From an uncultured Alphaproteobacteria bacterium (GTDB taxonomy: Bacteria > Pseudomonadota > Alphaproteobacteria > Methylaequorales > Methylaequoraceae): a DNA stretch of 64,000 nt. A program made the position numbers and the translations under genes. Position 1 is the first letter of the stretch. The number at the start of each line of letters is the position of its first letter. The stretch is from assembly GCA_902618535.1 (NCBI GenBank), contig CACNAV010000003.1, forward strand, positions 1 through 64,000. Direction: 5' to 3'. Under the pieces are notes generated by a model. It made no database searches. It was not told the origin of the DNA and saw only the letters and a list, made by a program, of their open reading frames with translations. Of the stretch, positions 36,516 through 45,358 are shown one piece after another.

Positions 36516-38483
36516 CTAGTAAAACAGCTTAAGCATAAACATGAAACTTCTTCCAGGTAATTGTACATTTGCTTTTTTCGCTTCCAAATGATTTCTTCCA
36601 ACAACATCAAGTAAGTTTGAGGCCGTAAACATTAAATGACCCGAGAGATCAGAATAGTTAAAGTCTCGAGTTAGATCAAAATCTAATCTTGAGTGCCCCC
36701 CAGTTCTTGTTTGAAATGGTCCTATAAAGTCCTTATCAAAATAATGATAGTAATTTAGATTTGCATCCCAATTTTCATCCATAGCCTTAATACCAAAGTT
36801 CATCTTTGTTTGAGGAATTCCTGATAATGCTTTGTCATTAGAATTTCGGTAACCTTTTAAGAAATCAATCATAACATTTGAAATAATATCAAAGTCATTG
36901 ATTTTTGCTAAAGCATATTGACCACTGACTTCTAAACCAGTGAAGAAAGCATTATATTGGGTAAAATTAACATTGTTCATATCTTCACCCTCTACTTCTG
37001 TCGTATTTCCATCTCTATCTGCTGCAATAAAATCGTCAATATAATTATAGTATGTTTCAATTTTTAATGTATCAAGACCATCATTATAACTATAACCTAA
37101 AGAAAAGTTATAAGAAGTTTCAACATCCATGTTGCTATCCCCGACTTCAAATTGTTCTTGTGCATGATGTGGACCATTAGCAAATAATTCAACTGCATTA
37201 GGTGCTCTCTGAGTAAAGTCAAATCCACCAAATAAATTGTTGTTAGTTAAAATTTCTCTTTTGATTGTTGAAGAAAATGCACCAGGAAAAAATCCTTTTT
37301 CCATACTAGTATTTTTTAAATTTACTGATTCTAAACGCCCCCCTACATCTAAATCAAAAAAATCAAAATTAAAGCTTTCAAGAGCAAATAATGCAAAACT
37401 AGATGTTCTTGTGTGCACTAAATGACTTTCCTCTTGTCCCAAGGCTCCCTGATCGAAATTTTGAAAGTGAAACCCAATCAAACCTTCGCTGTTAACATCG
37501 ATAATTGAATTGTGATTAAGAGAAGTTTTAATTTCATATAAATCACTAAAAAAATTAATGTTGTGATTATTTCCGTCACCAGTTCTTTCAGAATGATTAT
37601 ATTCAGACACTGCACCTTGTAAGTTAAACTTACTAAAGTAGGCATTGTTAAGTGAAAATGAAGATTGGAAATTAACTGTATTCTTAGTTGGGTTTAAAGA
37701 GGTCATGTTCTCTTCACCCTCAGGACCAGGGTTACCGTAAACAGCTTCAAGTTTATCAAAAGAAAACCCAAAATAATTCTCACCATCATTATATGTTAAA
37801 CCAACACCTCCTGATGCCATAAATTTTGAGGAATTTGGTTGTTTATCTGAGGTATTTGCTAAGTCGTACGGACCCGAACTTAGTCCGCTACCAGCTAGTC
37901 TAACAATAAAGTTTTCAATTGATTGAGAAGCCTTGAGACTTCCTTTAAGTTCACCGCCAGATGTAGCGTAGCCAAAATTTGCCTCCACATTTTCTTCACT
38001 TAAAGGTTTGTCAATAGCTATAAGAGGATTTATTATATTAACAACACCTGCAAATCCATTATTACCATATAATAATGTTCCAGGGCCTTTAATAATTTCA
38101 ATTTTATCAATCAGCATTGGATCGTAACCGACTATGTGATCTTCACCAAATTCAGATACATCTGTTGTGCCACTACTGTTCTGAAGAATTTTAACTCTCG
38201 AATTAGTCATACCTCGTATTATTGGTCGCGAAGCATTGCCCAGTCCTTTTGAAGAGATACCAGGTAAATCTTTTAACATATCACCAATCGAGTATTTTCT
38301 TTTTTTTTCAATTTCGTGGCCTTCAAACATAATGTTTCCTCTTTCACTTTCAAAATCCTTTGTAGGTTTAATTTTAGAGGTAACAAATACGTCGGGTGCA
38401 ATAAAGATAGACTCAAGTTTTTCCGCTTCGACGGCATATGAAAACATAATAATAACTGACAAAATAAAAAGATTTTTGATCAC
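36516..38483 (-). CDS. TonB-dependent receptor, ZnuD-like (zinc uptake)
   Basis: A 655-residue outer-membrane receptor. It has a signal peptide (to about 20), a plug domain with KYSIGDMLKDLPGISSKGLG, RPIIRGM and IEIIKGPGTLLYG, and a 22-strand-type barrel ending in F-Y. The segment RAPNAVELFANGPHHAQEQF followed by EVGDSNMDVETS is characteristic of the ZnuD zinc-receptor group, and His-rich loops occur (GNNHNINF, QEESHLVHTR). Two Zur-type palindromes lie 38-70 bases upstream. Together these support zinc-repressed, TonB-powered zinc import; a copper-type receptor is the alternative. Confidence 0.82.
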   Translation of the reverse strand: MIKNLFILSVIIMFSYAVEAEKLESIFIAPDVFVTSKIKPTKDFESERGNIMFEGHEIEKKRKYSIGDMLKDLPGISSKGLGNASRPIIRGMTNSRVKILQNSSGTTDVSEFGEDHIVGYDPMLIDKIEIIKGPGTLLYGNNGFAGVVNIINPLIAIDKPLSEENVEANFGYATSGGELKGSLKASQSIENFIVRLAGSGLSSGPYDLANTSDKQPNSSKFMASGGVGLTYNDGENYFGFSFDKLEAVYGNPGPEGEENMTSLNPTKNTVNFQSSFSLNNAYFSKFNLQGAVSEYNHSERTGDGNNHNINFFSDLYEIKTSLNHNSIIDVNSEGLIGFHFQNFDQGALGQEESHLVHTRTSSFALFALESFNFDFFDLDVGGRLESVNLKNTSMEKGFFPGAFSSTIKREILTNNNLFGGFDFTQRAPNAVELFANGPHHAQEQFEVGDSNMDVETSYNFSLGYSYNDGLDTLKIETYYNYIDDFIAADRDGNTTEVEGEDMNNVNFTQYNAFFTGLEVSGQYALAKINDFDIISNVMIDFLKGYRNSNDKALSGIPQTKMNFGIKAMDENWDANLNYYHYFDKDFIGPFQTRTGGHSRLDFDLTRDFNYSDLSGHLMFTASNLLDVVGRNHLEAKKANVQLPGRSFMFMLKLFY

Positions 38484-38521
38484 AAGAAGTTCTCCTCTAA
38501 CAAATGATAATACTAATGAGT

Positions 38522-38552
38522 TGTTATGTTATAACACTGTTATATTATAACA
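38522..38552. promoter_or_regulatory. Two tandem Zur-type operator boxes
   Basis: TGTTATATTATAACA at 38538-38552 is a perfect 7-1-7 palindrome and TGTTATGTTATAACA at 38522-38536 is the same with one mismatch. Their centres are 16 bases apart. They match the published alphaproteobacterial Zur-box form (TGTTATaaTATAACA-like). They sit 38-70 bases upstream of the ZnuD-like receptor start, in the promoter region, and 18 bases from the stop of the TupA-like gene. Zn-loaded Zur would repress the receptor when zinc is plentiful. Confidence 0.78.
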
Positions 38553-38570
38553 CTTTTTAAAAATCAAGCT

Positions 38571-39377
38571 TTAATTGATAGGAAAGAATAATTGTTGATT
38601 TTTAAGCTTATAAGAAGAAATTAGGTTCTTTGTTTCTGGTGAAATCAGCCAATCAATAAAAATATTTGCTTTGTCAAACTTAACGTCTGGACATTTTGTG
38701 GGATTTATTGGAATTACTCCGTAAAAATTATACAAAAGCGGTTCATTTTCGACTAGTATTACATGGTTTTTTTTATTTTTAAAGCTCAGCCAAGTTGACC
38801 TATCAGATAGAATATAAGCTTCTTTGTTAACTGCAATATTAATTGCGCCACCCATACCTTGTCCAACTGACAAGTACCATTTGTCTTTTTTTGGATCCGG
38901 TTTTATACCAGATGAATTCCAAAGTAGGACTTCCTTTTTATGTGTTCCGCTGTCATCACCCCTTGAAATAAAGTTAATCTCATTGTCACTAATAGATTTT
39001 AATGCGCTAATTATTGAGTGACTTCCCTTCACTTTTCCTGGATCAAAGTCAGGACCGATTAAAACAAAATCATTATACATAAATTCTTTCCTCCAAACTC
39101 CATACCCTTCCTCTAGAAATTTCTCCTCTGATTCTCTATGATGGGCAATTAGAACATCAGCATCACATCTTTCTGCATTTTTAATTGCTTGACCAGTTCC
39201 TACTGCAACTACCCTGACGTCAATTTGTGTTTTTTTAAAAAAATTGGGTAGTATGAAATCATAAAGTCCTGAATCTCTGGCAGATGTAGTTGATTGTAAG
39301 ATAATAAACTCTTTACAAATAACTTGATTATGGGAAATTAAAAAAAAAAGAATAATTTTTAATAACAATTTTTTCAC
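38571..39377 (-). CDS. tupA: TupA-like tungstate/molybdate-binding periplasmic protein
   Basis: A 268-residue exported protein (signal to about 22) of the oxyanion-binding type. Signatures are LQSTTSARDSGLYDFILP, VVAVGTGQAIKNAERCDADVLIAHH and FISRGDDSGTHKKEVLLW, the last being the TupA hallmark. It should deliver tungstate or molybdate to an ABC permease; no tupB or tupC lies beside it, so either it works with a transporter elsewhere or it is an orphan. The start appears to be GTG at 39377, with no ATG at a suitable place. It is divergent from the metallo-beta-lactamase gene. Confidence 0.8.
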   Translation of the reverse strand: MKKLLLKIILFFLISHNQVICKEFIILQSTTSARDSGLYDFILPNFFKKTQIDVRVVAVGTGQAIKNAERCDADVLIAHHRESEEKFLEEGYGVWRKEFMYNDFVLIGPDFDPGKVKGSHSIISALKSISDNEINFISRGDDSGTHKKEVLLWNSSGIKPDPKKDKWYLSVGQGMGGAINIAVNKEAYILSDRSTWLSFKNKKNHVILVENEPLLYNFYGVIPINPTKCPDVKFDKANIFIDWLISPETKNLISSYKLKNQQLFFPIN

Positions 39378-39426
39378 TATTACTATGAATCACTACATTC
39401 CAAATTTTTCAACTAAAAAATTTAAA

Positions 39427-40344
39427 ATGAGCCTTAGCTTTTTATTCAAGACTCTATTTTTAATTTTTTTTACTGTAAAGAACAGTTTTAGTTTTGAAAT
39501 CAATGAAGTAGCTAAAGGTTTATTCGTACATTTTGGGCAACAAGAAGATTCGAACTCCAAAAATAATGGTGATATCGCAAACATTGGATTTATTGTCGGG
39601 TCTCAATCAATTGTGGTTATTGACACTGGTGGTACTCCTGAAATAGGAATGAAACTTCTAAAAAAAATTAAAGAAACATCAAATCTACCAATTTCACATA
39701 TAGTAATTACACATTCACATCCTGATCATTTCTTTGGTACAGAAGCTTTTGTTGGGGAAAATGTAACAATAATTGGGCATGAGAACCTTGAAAGAGCATT
39801 AATCACAAACTTTGAGTTTTATAAAAATCTTCAATTTAATTTAATCAGACAAGATAGTATAAAAAAAACCAAGTTAATCATACCTAATCAAACAGTAGAG
39901 AGCGGTAAAATTAAAACAATTGATATTGGAAACAGAGAAATTGAAATTAAAGCATGGAAAAGTGGTCACACCGACAATGATCTATCAATCTATGACAAAA
40001 AAACTAGATTTTTCTGGTCAGAAAATATTTTTGTCGAAAGAACACCGTCAATTCGGGCTAGTATTAAAGGTTGGAAATCTAATCTAGATGAAGCACTAAA
40101 AATGGATATCGATACAATTATTCCTGGACACGGACCTTTGAAAAAAAAAAATCAAGCTATACAACCAATGATGAATTATTTTGACAGACTAATCAAAGAG
40201 GTAAGAAAATTTCATAAATCAGGCAGAACCCTAAGAGATGCTCAAAATCTTGCTGCACCAAAAAACGTAGAAAAATGGTTGCTATTTGATTCTTATCATA
40301 GTTCAAATGTTACAAAAACCTATACTGAACTGGAGTGGGAATAA
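39427..40344 (+). CDS. Exported metallo-beta-lactamase-fold hydrolase
   Basis: An MBL-fold protein with the zinc motif HSHPDHFFG, then GHENL, WKSGHTDNDLSIY and PGHGPL as further ligand loops. I place the start at the internal ATG 39427, where a clean signal peptide (MSLSFLFKTLFLIFF) begins; the frame is open from ATG 39385, but that lies only 7 bases from the divergent TupA start. Exported MBL proteins of this kind often accompany quinoprotein or thiosulfate oxidation genes; none is seen here, so the substrate is unknown. A 50-residue membrane protein gene follows. Confidence 0.75.
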   Translation: MSLSFLFKTLFLIFFTVKNSFSFEINEVAKGLFVHFGQQEDSNSKNNGDIANIGFIVGSQSIVVIDTGGTPEIGMKLLKKIKETSNLPISHIVITHSHPDHFFGTEAFVGENVTIIGHENLERALITNFEFYKNLQFNLIRQDSIKKTKLIIPNQTVESGKIKTIDIGNREIEIKAWKSGHTDNDLSIYDKKTRFFWSENIFVERTPSIRASIKGWKSNLDEALKMDIDTIIPGHGPLKKKNQAIQPMMNYFDRLIKEVRKFHKSGRTLRDAQNLAAPKNVEKWLLFDSYHSSNVTKTYTELEWE

Positions 40345-40381
40345 ATCTAAACAAAATTCGAACATAGTCGATGTAGTTACT

Positions 40382-40534
40382 ATGTTTCCATTAATTTTTA
40401 AATTTTTTGTTTATACAAATATAGTCTTTATAATTGCTGTAACAATCTTCATAATTTTTTCTAAGAAGAATGAACCAAAAGTTTTTCCTGAAAAGTTTAG
40501 TAAAAAATATATATTAAAATATCCAAGATTATAA
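40382..40534 (+). CDS. Small membrane protein (50 aa), unknown
   Basis: ATG at 40382 opens 50 codons. A hydrophobic segment at about 4-27 (IFKFFVYTNIVFIIAVTIFIIF) precedes a basic tail KKNEPKVFPEKFSKKYILKY. The frame is also open upstream into the hydrolase gene, but the longer form has no plausible N-terminus. It lies 37 bases after the hydrolase stop. The amphipathic basic tail and conserved style argue for coding; no family is recognised. Confidence 0.45.
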   Translation: MFPLIFKFFVYTNIVFIIAVTIFIIFSKKNEPKVFPEKFSKKYILKYPRL

Positions 40535-40580
40535 AAAAAAAATATTTACTATTTAGTGTCTTGATACTAAATTAACAATT

Positions 40581-40754
40581 ATGAAAAATACTAATCAATC
40601 AGATCAGATTAAGGTTCTAGAAGCAAAAATTGACAGACTTCAACGCTCCATTACTAAACTAGAAAAAAAACTTACTGATCACATAGCTTTTATTGACAGA
40701 GTATACGAACCTCTGAGAAACCCAATTTCTAAAATTAAAAACTTTTTTGGTTAA
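40581..40754 (+). CDS. Small SlyX-like coiled-coil protein (57 aa)
   Basis: ATG at 40581 opens 57 codons. Residues 8-32 form a leucine/isoleucine heptad pattern with basic and acidic flanks (IKVLEAKIDRLQRSITKLEK), followed by LTDHIAFIDRVYEPLRNP. The length and coiled-coil start resemble SlyX-type small proteins, though the C-terminal half differs. It is too short for usual ORF cut-offs but has a good start and strong amphipathic periodicity. It lies 17 bases before a four-helix membrane protein gene. Confidence 0.6.
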   Translation: MKNTNQSDQIKVLEAKIDRLQRSITKLEKKLTDHIAFIDRVYEPLRNPISKIKNFFG

Positions 40755-40771
40755 GTATTCAAACAGACACC

Positions 40772-41110
40772 ATGATGGTTTTTTTCGTAAAAGTATTATT
40801 TTCAGCTGTCATAATTTCTTTTGCTAGCTGGTTATCTGTAAAAAAACCAATCCTTGCGGGATTTATAATTGCGTTACCCTTACTAAGTATACTGTCAATA
40901 GCATTTTCTTATGCGGAACATAAAAATCTAGACAAAACTATCTTATTTGCCAAAAGTATTGTTATTGGAATACCAGCGTCACTTACATTTTTTTTGCCAT
41001 TTTTTTTTGCTAAGACACTGGGGTTAAATTTTATAACTACATATTGTCTCGCCTTATTTTTTTTGATTTTAGGCTTTATTGCTCATAAGTTAATTATGAA
41101 CTATTTTTAG
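40772..41110 (+). CDS. Four-helix integral membrane protein, DUF3147-like
   Basis: A 112-residue protein with four hydrophobic segments (about 3-20, 26-45, 62-78 and 87-108). The stretch SWLSVKKPILAGFIIALPLLSIL recalls DUF3147-type membrane proteins, where a conserved P..AG..A.aP pattern occurs. It starts MM; either methionine may serve. The function is unknown. It follows the 57-residue coiled-coil gene at 17 bases and is followed by a 28-codon membrane ORF. Confidence 0.55.
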   Translation: MMVFFVKVLFSAVIISFASWLSVKKPILAGFIIALPLLSILSIAFSYAEHKNLDKTILFAKSIVIGIPASLTFFLPFFFAKTLGLNFITTYCLALFFLILGFIAHKLIMNYF

Positions 41111-41113
41111 GTA

Positions 41114-41200
41114 ATGTATGAATTCTATAGAATCTTAAGAGTTTTTGTTTTTATTTTTATAATTCTAACTATTTTTACACTTATATTCATTTTTAATTAA
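41114..41200 (+). CDS. Very small membrane ORF (28 aa), uncertain
   Basis: ATG at 41114, three bases after the previous stop, opens 28 codons: a short charged start MYEFYRILR, then an uninterrupted run of Val, Ile, Phe, Leu and Thr, ending FIFN. It would be a single membrane span. In AT-rich sequence such runs occur by chance, so support is only the spacing and the clean start and stop. Confidence 0.25.
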   Translation: MYEFYRILRVFVFIFIILTIFTLIFIFN

Positions 41201-41234
41201 CTCTAGGATATTATTAATCTGGGTTAAAATTTTT

Positions 41235-41684
41235 ATGAAAAAAATTTTCATTGATTATGGAGAAAGAATAAATACTGCTATTTTAGGGGTAATTAAAGAT
41301 ATTATAAGGGATCTTGAAGAATCAAAAATCTCATCTAATCACTGCTTTTATATAACATTCAAGACAAAAAATTCTAAAGTAGAAATTCCTAAACATCTCC
41401 TTCAAGAATATCCTAACGAAATGACAATTGTTCTTCAAAATCAATACTGGAATTTATCTGTAAAAAAAAATAATTTTTCTGTTGCACTTTCTTTTAATAA
41501 AAAAAAAGAAACATTAATAATTCCATTTAGTGCTATTACAAAATTTTATGACCCTTTTGTCAAATTTAGTATTCAACTTGAATTAAAAGAGGAAAAAGGT
41601 AAAACCGATAATGAAAAGAAAGTCAAAAAATCAAGAACAACAAAAATTATTACCTTAGATGACTTTAGAAAAAAAAATGACTGA
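41235..41684 (+). CDS. sspB: SspB, ClpXP adaptor for ssrA-tagged proteins
   Basis: A 149-residue protein. The core matches the alphaproteobacterial SspB family: a start DYGERINTAILGVIKDIIRDL, the strand HCFYITFKTKNSKVEIPKHL, and the hydrophobic groove strand ALSFNKKKETLIIPFSAITKFYDP (the PFSAIxxFxDP block). A charged linker ends in a short C-terminal tail TKIITLDDFRKKN, which in this family contacts ClpX. It delivers tmRNA-tagged polypeptides to ClpXP; the tmRNA gene lies about 12 kb upstream in this window. The 3' end overlaps fumC. Confidence 0.85.
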   Translation: MKKIFIDYGERINTAILGVIKDIIRDLEESKISSNHCFYITFKTKNSKVEIPKHLLQEYPNEMTIVLQNQYWNLSVKKNNFSVALSFNKKKETLIIPFSAITKFYDPFVKFSIQLELKEEKGKTDNEKKVKKSRTTKIITLDDFRKKND

Positions 41685-43068
41685 TTATAGAACTGAAAGG
41701 GATAGCATTGGGCAAGTAAATGTACCCAGGCAAAAATACTGGGGAGCTCAAACTCAAAGAAGCCTAGAAAATTTCAAAATTGGTTCTGATAAAATTCCTA
41801 TATTTTTTATAAAAGCATTTGCTATGCAAAAAAAAGCAGCTGCTATAAGTAATATTGCCTTAGAAAAACTTGATAACAAATTAGGTCAAGAAATCATAAA
41901 AGTTTGTGACGAAATTATAGAGGGAAAACTTAATGATCATTTTCCTCTGTCAGTCTGGCAGACTGGTTCAGGAACTCAAACTAACATGAATCTTAACGAA
42001 GTTATAGCTAATAAAGGGAACCAAAGTTTAGGTAAAGGTCTTGGTGAATATTTTCCTATCCACCCTAATGATCACTGTAACATGGGTCAATCTTCCAACG
42101 ACTCATTTCCCACAACCATGCATATTGCTATAAGCATGAAAACTAACGATGTGCTTTTTCCGGCGATTAATAATCTCATAAAAACTCTAGAAAAAAAAAT
42201 AAGAGAATTCAAAAATATTATTAAAGTAGGAAGAACACATCTACAAGACGCAACACCAATTACAATTGATCAAGAATTTGGGGGGTATTTAAATCAGGTA
42301 AAAAATGCTTTTAAAAGAATTAAAATAGCATATGAGGAACTCCTTTATCTTGCACAAGGTGGAACTGCAGTTGGGACAGGAATAAATACATCAACGAAAT
42401 TCATTAAAGGGTTCATTAAAGCAATTCAAATTATTACAAACTTACCCTTCAAAGAGTCAAAAAATAAATTTGAGGCTTTATCATCTCATGAACCCATTAT
42501 CTTTTTCTCCAGTTCAATAAACACACTTGTAATCGCTTGTTATAAAATTTCTAATGACATTAGGCTTCTAGCCTCGGGACCTAGATGTGGAATAGGAGAG
42601 CTCGTTTTACCTTCAAATGAGCCTGGTTCATCGATAATGCCTGGAAAAATTAACCCAACTCAGTGCGAAGCTATGGCTCAAGTTTGTCTACATCTAATGG
42701 GATTGTATCATTCAAATACAATTGCAGGAAGTCAAGGACATTTTCAACTTAATGCCAACAAAACCGTTTTATTATTTAATACTCTACGTATTATTGAACT
42801 TTTATCTGATGCAATAAATTCATTTAGTGATAAGTGTTTAAAAGATATTGTTGCAAATAAAAAGAAAATTGATGAAAATTTAAAGAATTCATTAATGCTT
42901 GCGACCGCTCTTAACCCAAAAATTGGATATACAAAAGCATCCGAGGTTGCAAAAAAAGCTTATACCGAAAATATTACATTAAAGGATGCCGCTATAAAAC
43001 TAGACTATTTAGATTCCAAAGAATTTGACCTAATTGTTGATCCAAAAAAAATGGTCAAAGGCGACTAA
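41677..43068 (+). CDS. fumC: Fumarate hydratase, class II
   Basis: A homotetrameric TCA-cycle enzyme of about 463 residues. The class II signature GSSIMPGKINPTQCEA is present, along with GSGTQTNMNLNEV and GRTHLQDATPITIDQEF. I choose ATG 41677, giving MTDYRTERDSIGQV, the usual FumC start; an ATG six codons upstream (41659) lies inside sspB and adds no family sequence. It overlaps sspB by 8 bases. It converges on the AsmA-like gene with a 4-base overlap of stops. Confidence 0.95.
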   Translation: MTDYRTERDSIGQVNVPRQKYWGAQTQRSLENFKIGSDKIPIFFIKAFAMQKKAAAISNIALEKLDNKLGQEIIKVCDEIIEGKLNDHFPLSVWQTGSGTQTNMNLNEVIANKGNQSLGKGLGEYFPIHPNDHCNMGQSSNDSFPTTMHIAISMKTNDVLFPAINNLIKTLEKKIREFKNIIKVGRTHLQDATPITIDQEFGGYLNQVKNAFKRIKIAYEELLYLAQGGTAVGTGINTSTKFIKGFIKAIQIITNLPFKESKNKFEALSSHEPIIFFSSSINTLVIACYKISNDIRLLASGPRCGIGELVLPSNEPGSSIMPGKINPTQCEAMAQVCLHLMGLYHSNTIAGSQGHFQLNANKTVLLFNTLRIIELLSDAINSFSDKCLKDIVANKKKIDENLKNSLMLATALNPKIGYTKASEVAKKAYTENITLKDAAIKLDYLDSKEFDLIVDPKKMVKGD

Positions 43069-44735
43069 TTGCTAAAAAGATCTATTATTTTGTTTGGATC
43101 AAGTTCCTTTTTCAAATTCTTCTTTAAAAAATCATTTATAGCATCAGGATCAACAATGATAGATTTTTTTTCTTTTAAAATTTTTTTTACACCTTCATTA
43201 AAAATTTTTTGCTTTAGTTCACTTAAATCATAAGAGACCTCAGGTGTTGAAGATGGCCCTACCATACTTATCCCAACAGCCGGTAGATCTTTATATTTTA
43301 TTGTTTTAAAATACGCCTTTGAATCTAGTGTCAAATAATCTTTTAGTACATTAAAGTTACCAGTAGAATTTAAAGTCAAATTTTTATGAAACGCCTTTAA
43401 TGGTTTTATGTAAAAATAGCCATTTTTAATGTCAAATTTAAGAGTAATCTTTTCGAATTTAGATTCCTTACCAAAATTTTTTTTATTTATGATTTTTATT
43501 AAACTTGGAAAATCATTTATTTGGTCAACTGTCTTTGCAATTTGAGCAAAATCTACACCACTAACCTTTATTTTTCCACTTGAACAGTTTCCTTTAGAAT
43601 TTATCGACTTAACAATTTTTTCAAAATTATTACTTGAGATATCTCCTTTATAGGTTAACGAACAATCCACAACACCGTCAAATAAATCAATTTTTGATAA
43701 TCCAAAATACTCTTTAGTTATCAAAAGTTTTTGAACTTTGTTTCTTCCAGAGAATTTTTTTTTTGTTAAAAAAAAAGTCAAATCTCCATTTATATTTGCG
43801 TCATTATAATAAGAATTAAAGGCATTAATTTTTAAAACATTGTTTGAAAGTTTTAAATCGAATTGTGTAGAGTCTAAAAAAGCCTCATTAATTTTTAATT
43901 TATCTATTTTAAAATCAAGATTGATCTCATTTGCCAATAATGGAATGTTAACTAATTTTTTACCTGAAATAAAAAAAGAACTTAAATTTCCAAACAAATT
44001 AGAAATTTCATTAGCATTTACAAAATTACTTCTCCCCTGCCCATTAATTAAAAAATATTTTCCTGCAAACCTAAGGTCACCCCTATATTGAATAATATTC
44101 TTGTCATTTATTTTTTGTTGAATTATAAAATCAAAAAAATTGTCTTTTTCAACTAAATCAAAAATTAGCTTGGAGGCTAATTTGGGAAACTCTAAGTCCC
44201 CTTTAACTTTTAAACCATTCCTACTTTTAAATATTAGATTAACGTTTTTAAAAGAAACTTCAGGAAAATTAATAACCCCTTGGTTAATTTTAATAATATT
44301 AAAATTTTCGAGTCTTGACTTTAAGTTTTTAATCAAATTTTCGTCTTTATTTTTCACCAAAATAAAATTTTCAGATTTCGTGAATTTACTTTTTTTTTCA
44401 AAGTTTAAAATTGGTGAAAAGACTTCAAGGGATTCAATTTCTGGTTTTAAATTAAAAAGTGATTTCCACGTAGCAACCAAATTTATTTTATCAGCAACAA
44501 TCTCCATGTTACTTTTGTCTTCTATAAACTTAATTGAATAAATTTTTAATGTTGGTTTAGGAAAAAAATTTAAGCTTATATTCTTATCAAATGTTAAGTT
44601 AACTTCAAAATCATTTTTGAGTCTATCCTCAATTAAGGTAGCAATTTTTTGCTTATCAATAAAGAACGGTAAAATAGCAACAATGATCAAACAAAAAGTG
44701 AAAATAAAGAAAGAAAATTTTAAAAATCTAAGCAC
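43065..44735 (-). CDS. AsmA-family envelope protein
   Basis: A 556-residue protein with an N-terminal membrane anchor (about 5-25), DLKNDFEVNLTF-type strands, then a long beta-rich periplasmic region. The C-terminal part, with GVVDCSLTYKGDI, SGKIKVSGVDFAQIAKTVDQ and LTLNSTGNFNVLKDYLTLD, is the AsmA domain. AsmA-like proteins are thought to form lipid-conducting bridges between the membranes. It ends with a helical tail including SIIVDPDAINDFLKK. It is co-directional with the SH3 protein gene, 2 bases downstream of it. Confidence 0.82.
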   Translation of the reverse strand: MLRFLKFSFFIFTFCLIIVAILPFFIDKQKIATLIEDRLKNDFEVNLTFDKNISLNFFPKPTLKIYSIKFIEDKSNMEIVADKINLVATWKSLFNLKPEIESLEVFSPILNFEKKSKFTKSENFILVKNKDENLIKNLKSRLENFNIIKINQGVINFPEVSFKNVNLIFKSRNGLKVKGDLEFPKLASKLIFDLVEKDNFFDFIIQQKINDKNIIQYRGDLRFAGKYFLINGQGRSNFVNANEISNLFGNLSSFFISGKKLVNIPLLANEINLDFKIDKLKINEAFLDSTQFDLKLSNNVLKINAFNSYYNDANINGDLTFFLTKKKFSGRNKVQKLLITKEYFGLSKIDLFDGVVDCSLTYKGDISSNNFEKIVKSINSKGNCSSGKIKVSGVDFAQIAKTVDQINDFPSLIKIINKKNFGKESKFEKITLKFDIKNGYFYIKPLKAFHKNLTLNSTGNFNVLKDYLTLDSKAYFKTIKYKDLPAVGISMVGPSSTPEVSYDLSELKQKIFNEGVKKILKEKKSIIVDPDAINDFLKKNLKKELDPNKIIDLFSN

Positions 44736-44737
44736 TG

Positions 44738-45319
44738 TTAATTAGATTTGAGATATCGTGGTCGATGAGGGCCTGATAAAATAATAAATTGCTCTTTATT
44801 GGATTCATTCCTAAAAGACAGAAATGATGGAGATTGGTTTTGGTTTTTCCATAAATCGTAAACTTGAAAAGCCTGATTTGCATGTCTTTTACCGTTAAAC
44901 CATTCATCATCTGCAATAACTGCAGCTGCTGCGCCGCCTAGATGTTTAACATCTAAAAAAGTGTCGACTGATATAGCATCCTTAATAGATGCACTCATTT
45001 CTAAGACTCTTTCTTTAAAGATTTTAAATGATTGATCATAATCTTTCCCCTTAAAATTTCCTTTTGGCTTGTTAGGTGATAATTGATCTTTTCTAACCCA
45101 ACCAACAAGACCAGTTTTTTCATCAAGAACATTTGACCACTCTCCGTCTTCATCTTTTAATAGAAATTCTTTTCCCATTTCTATGGGATAAATTATAGGG
45201 GATTTTTCAGAAGGTTGAATAAACATGTTACTTAACTCTTTTACCGAAAAAACTTTTTCCCTCGCCGAGAGTGAGCTAAAAAAAAGAATTGATATTAAAA
45301 TTAAAGTTTTGATGTGCAT
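44738..45319 (-). CDS. Exported SH3-domain protein
   Basis: A 193-residue protein with a signal peptide (about 1-18, FFSSLSA). Residues 25-85 form a bacterial SH3-like fold (FIQPSEKSPIIYPIEMGKEF, then LVGWVRKDQLS). The C-terminal 110 residues are a second, unrecognised domain with KHLGGAAAAVIADDEWFNGK. SH3b domains commonly bind wall peptides; a periplasmic role near peptidoglycan fits the divergent amidase gene 39 bases away. A link to AsmA, 2 bases downstream, is possible. Confidence 0.6.
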   Translation of the reverse strand: MHIKTLILISILFFSSLSAREKVFSVKELSNMFIQPSEKSPIIYPIEMGKEFLLKDEDGEWSNVLDEKTGLVGWVRKDQLSPNKPKGNFKGKDYDQSFKIFKERVLEMSASIKDAISVDTFLDVKHLGGAAAAVIADDEWFNGKRHANQAFQVYDLWKNQNQSPSFLSFRNESNKEQFIILSGPHRPRYLKSN

Positions 45320-45358
45320 AGTGTTTAAATTTGAATTATTATTTAAAAAGCAATAAAA

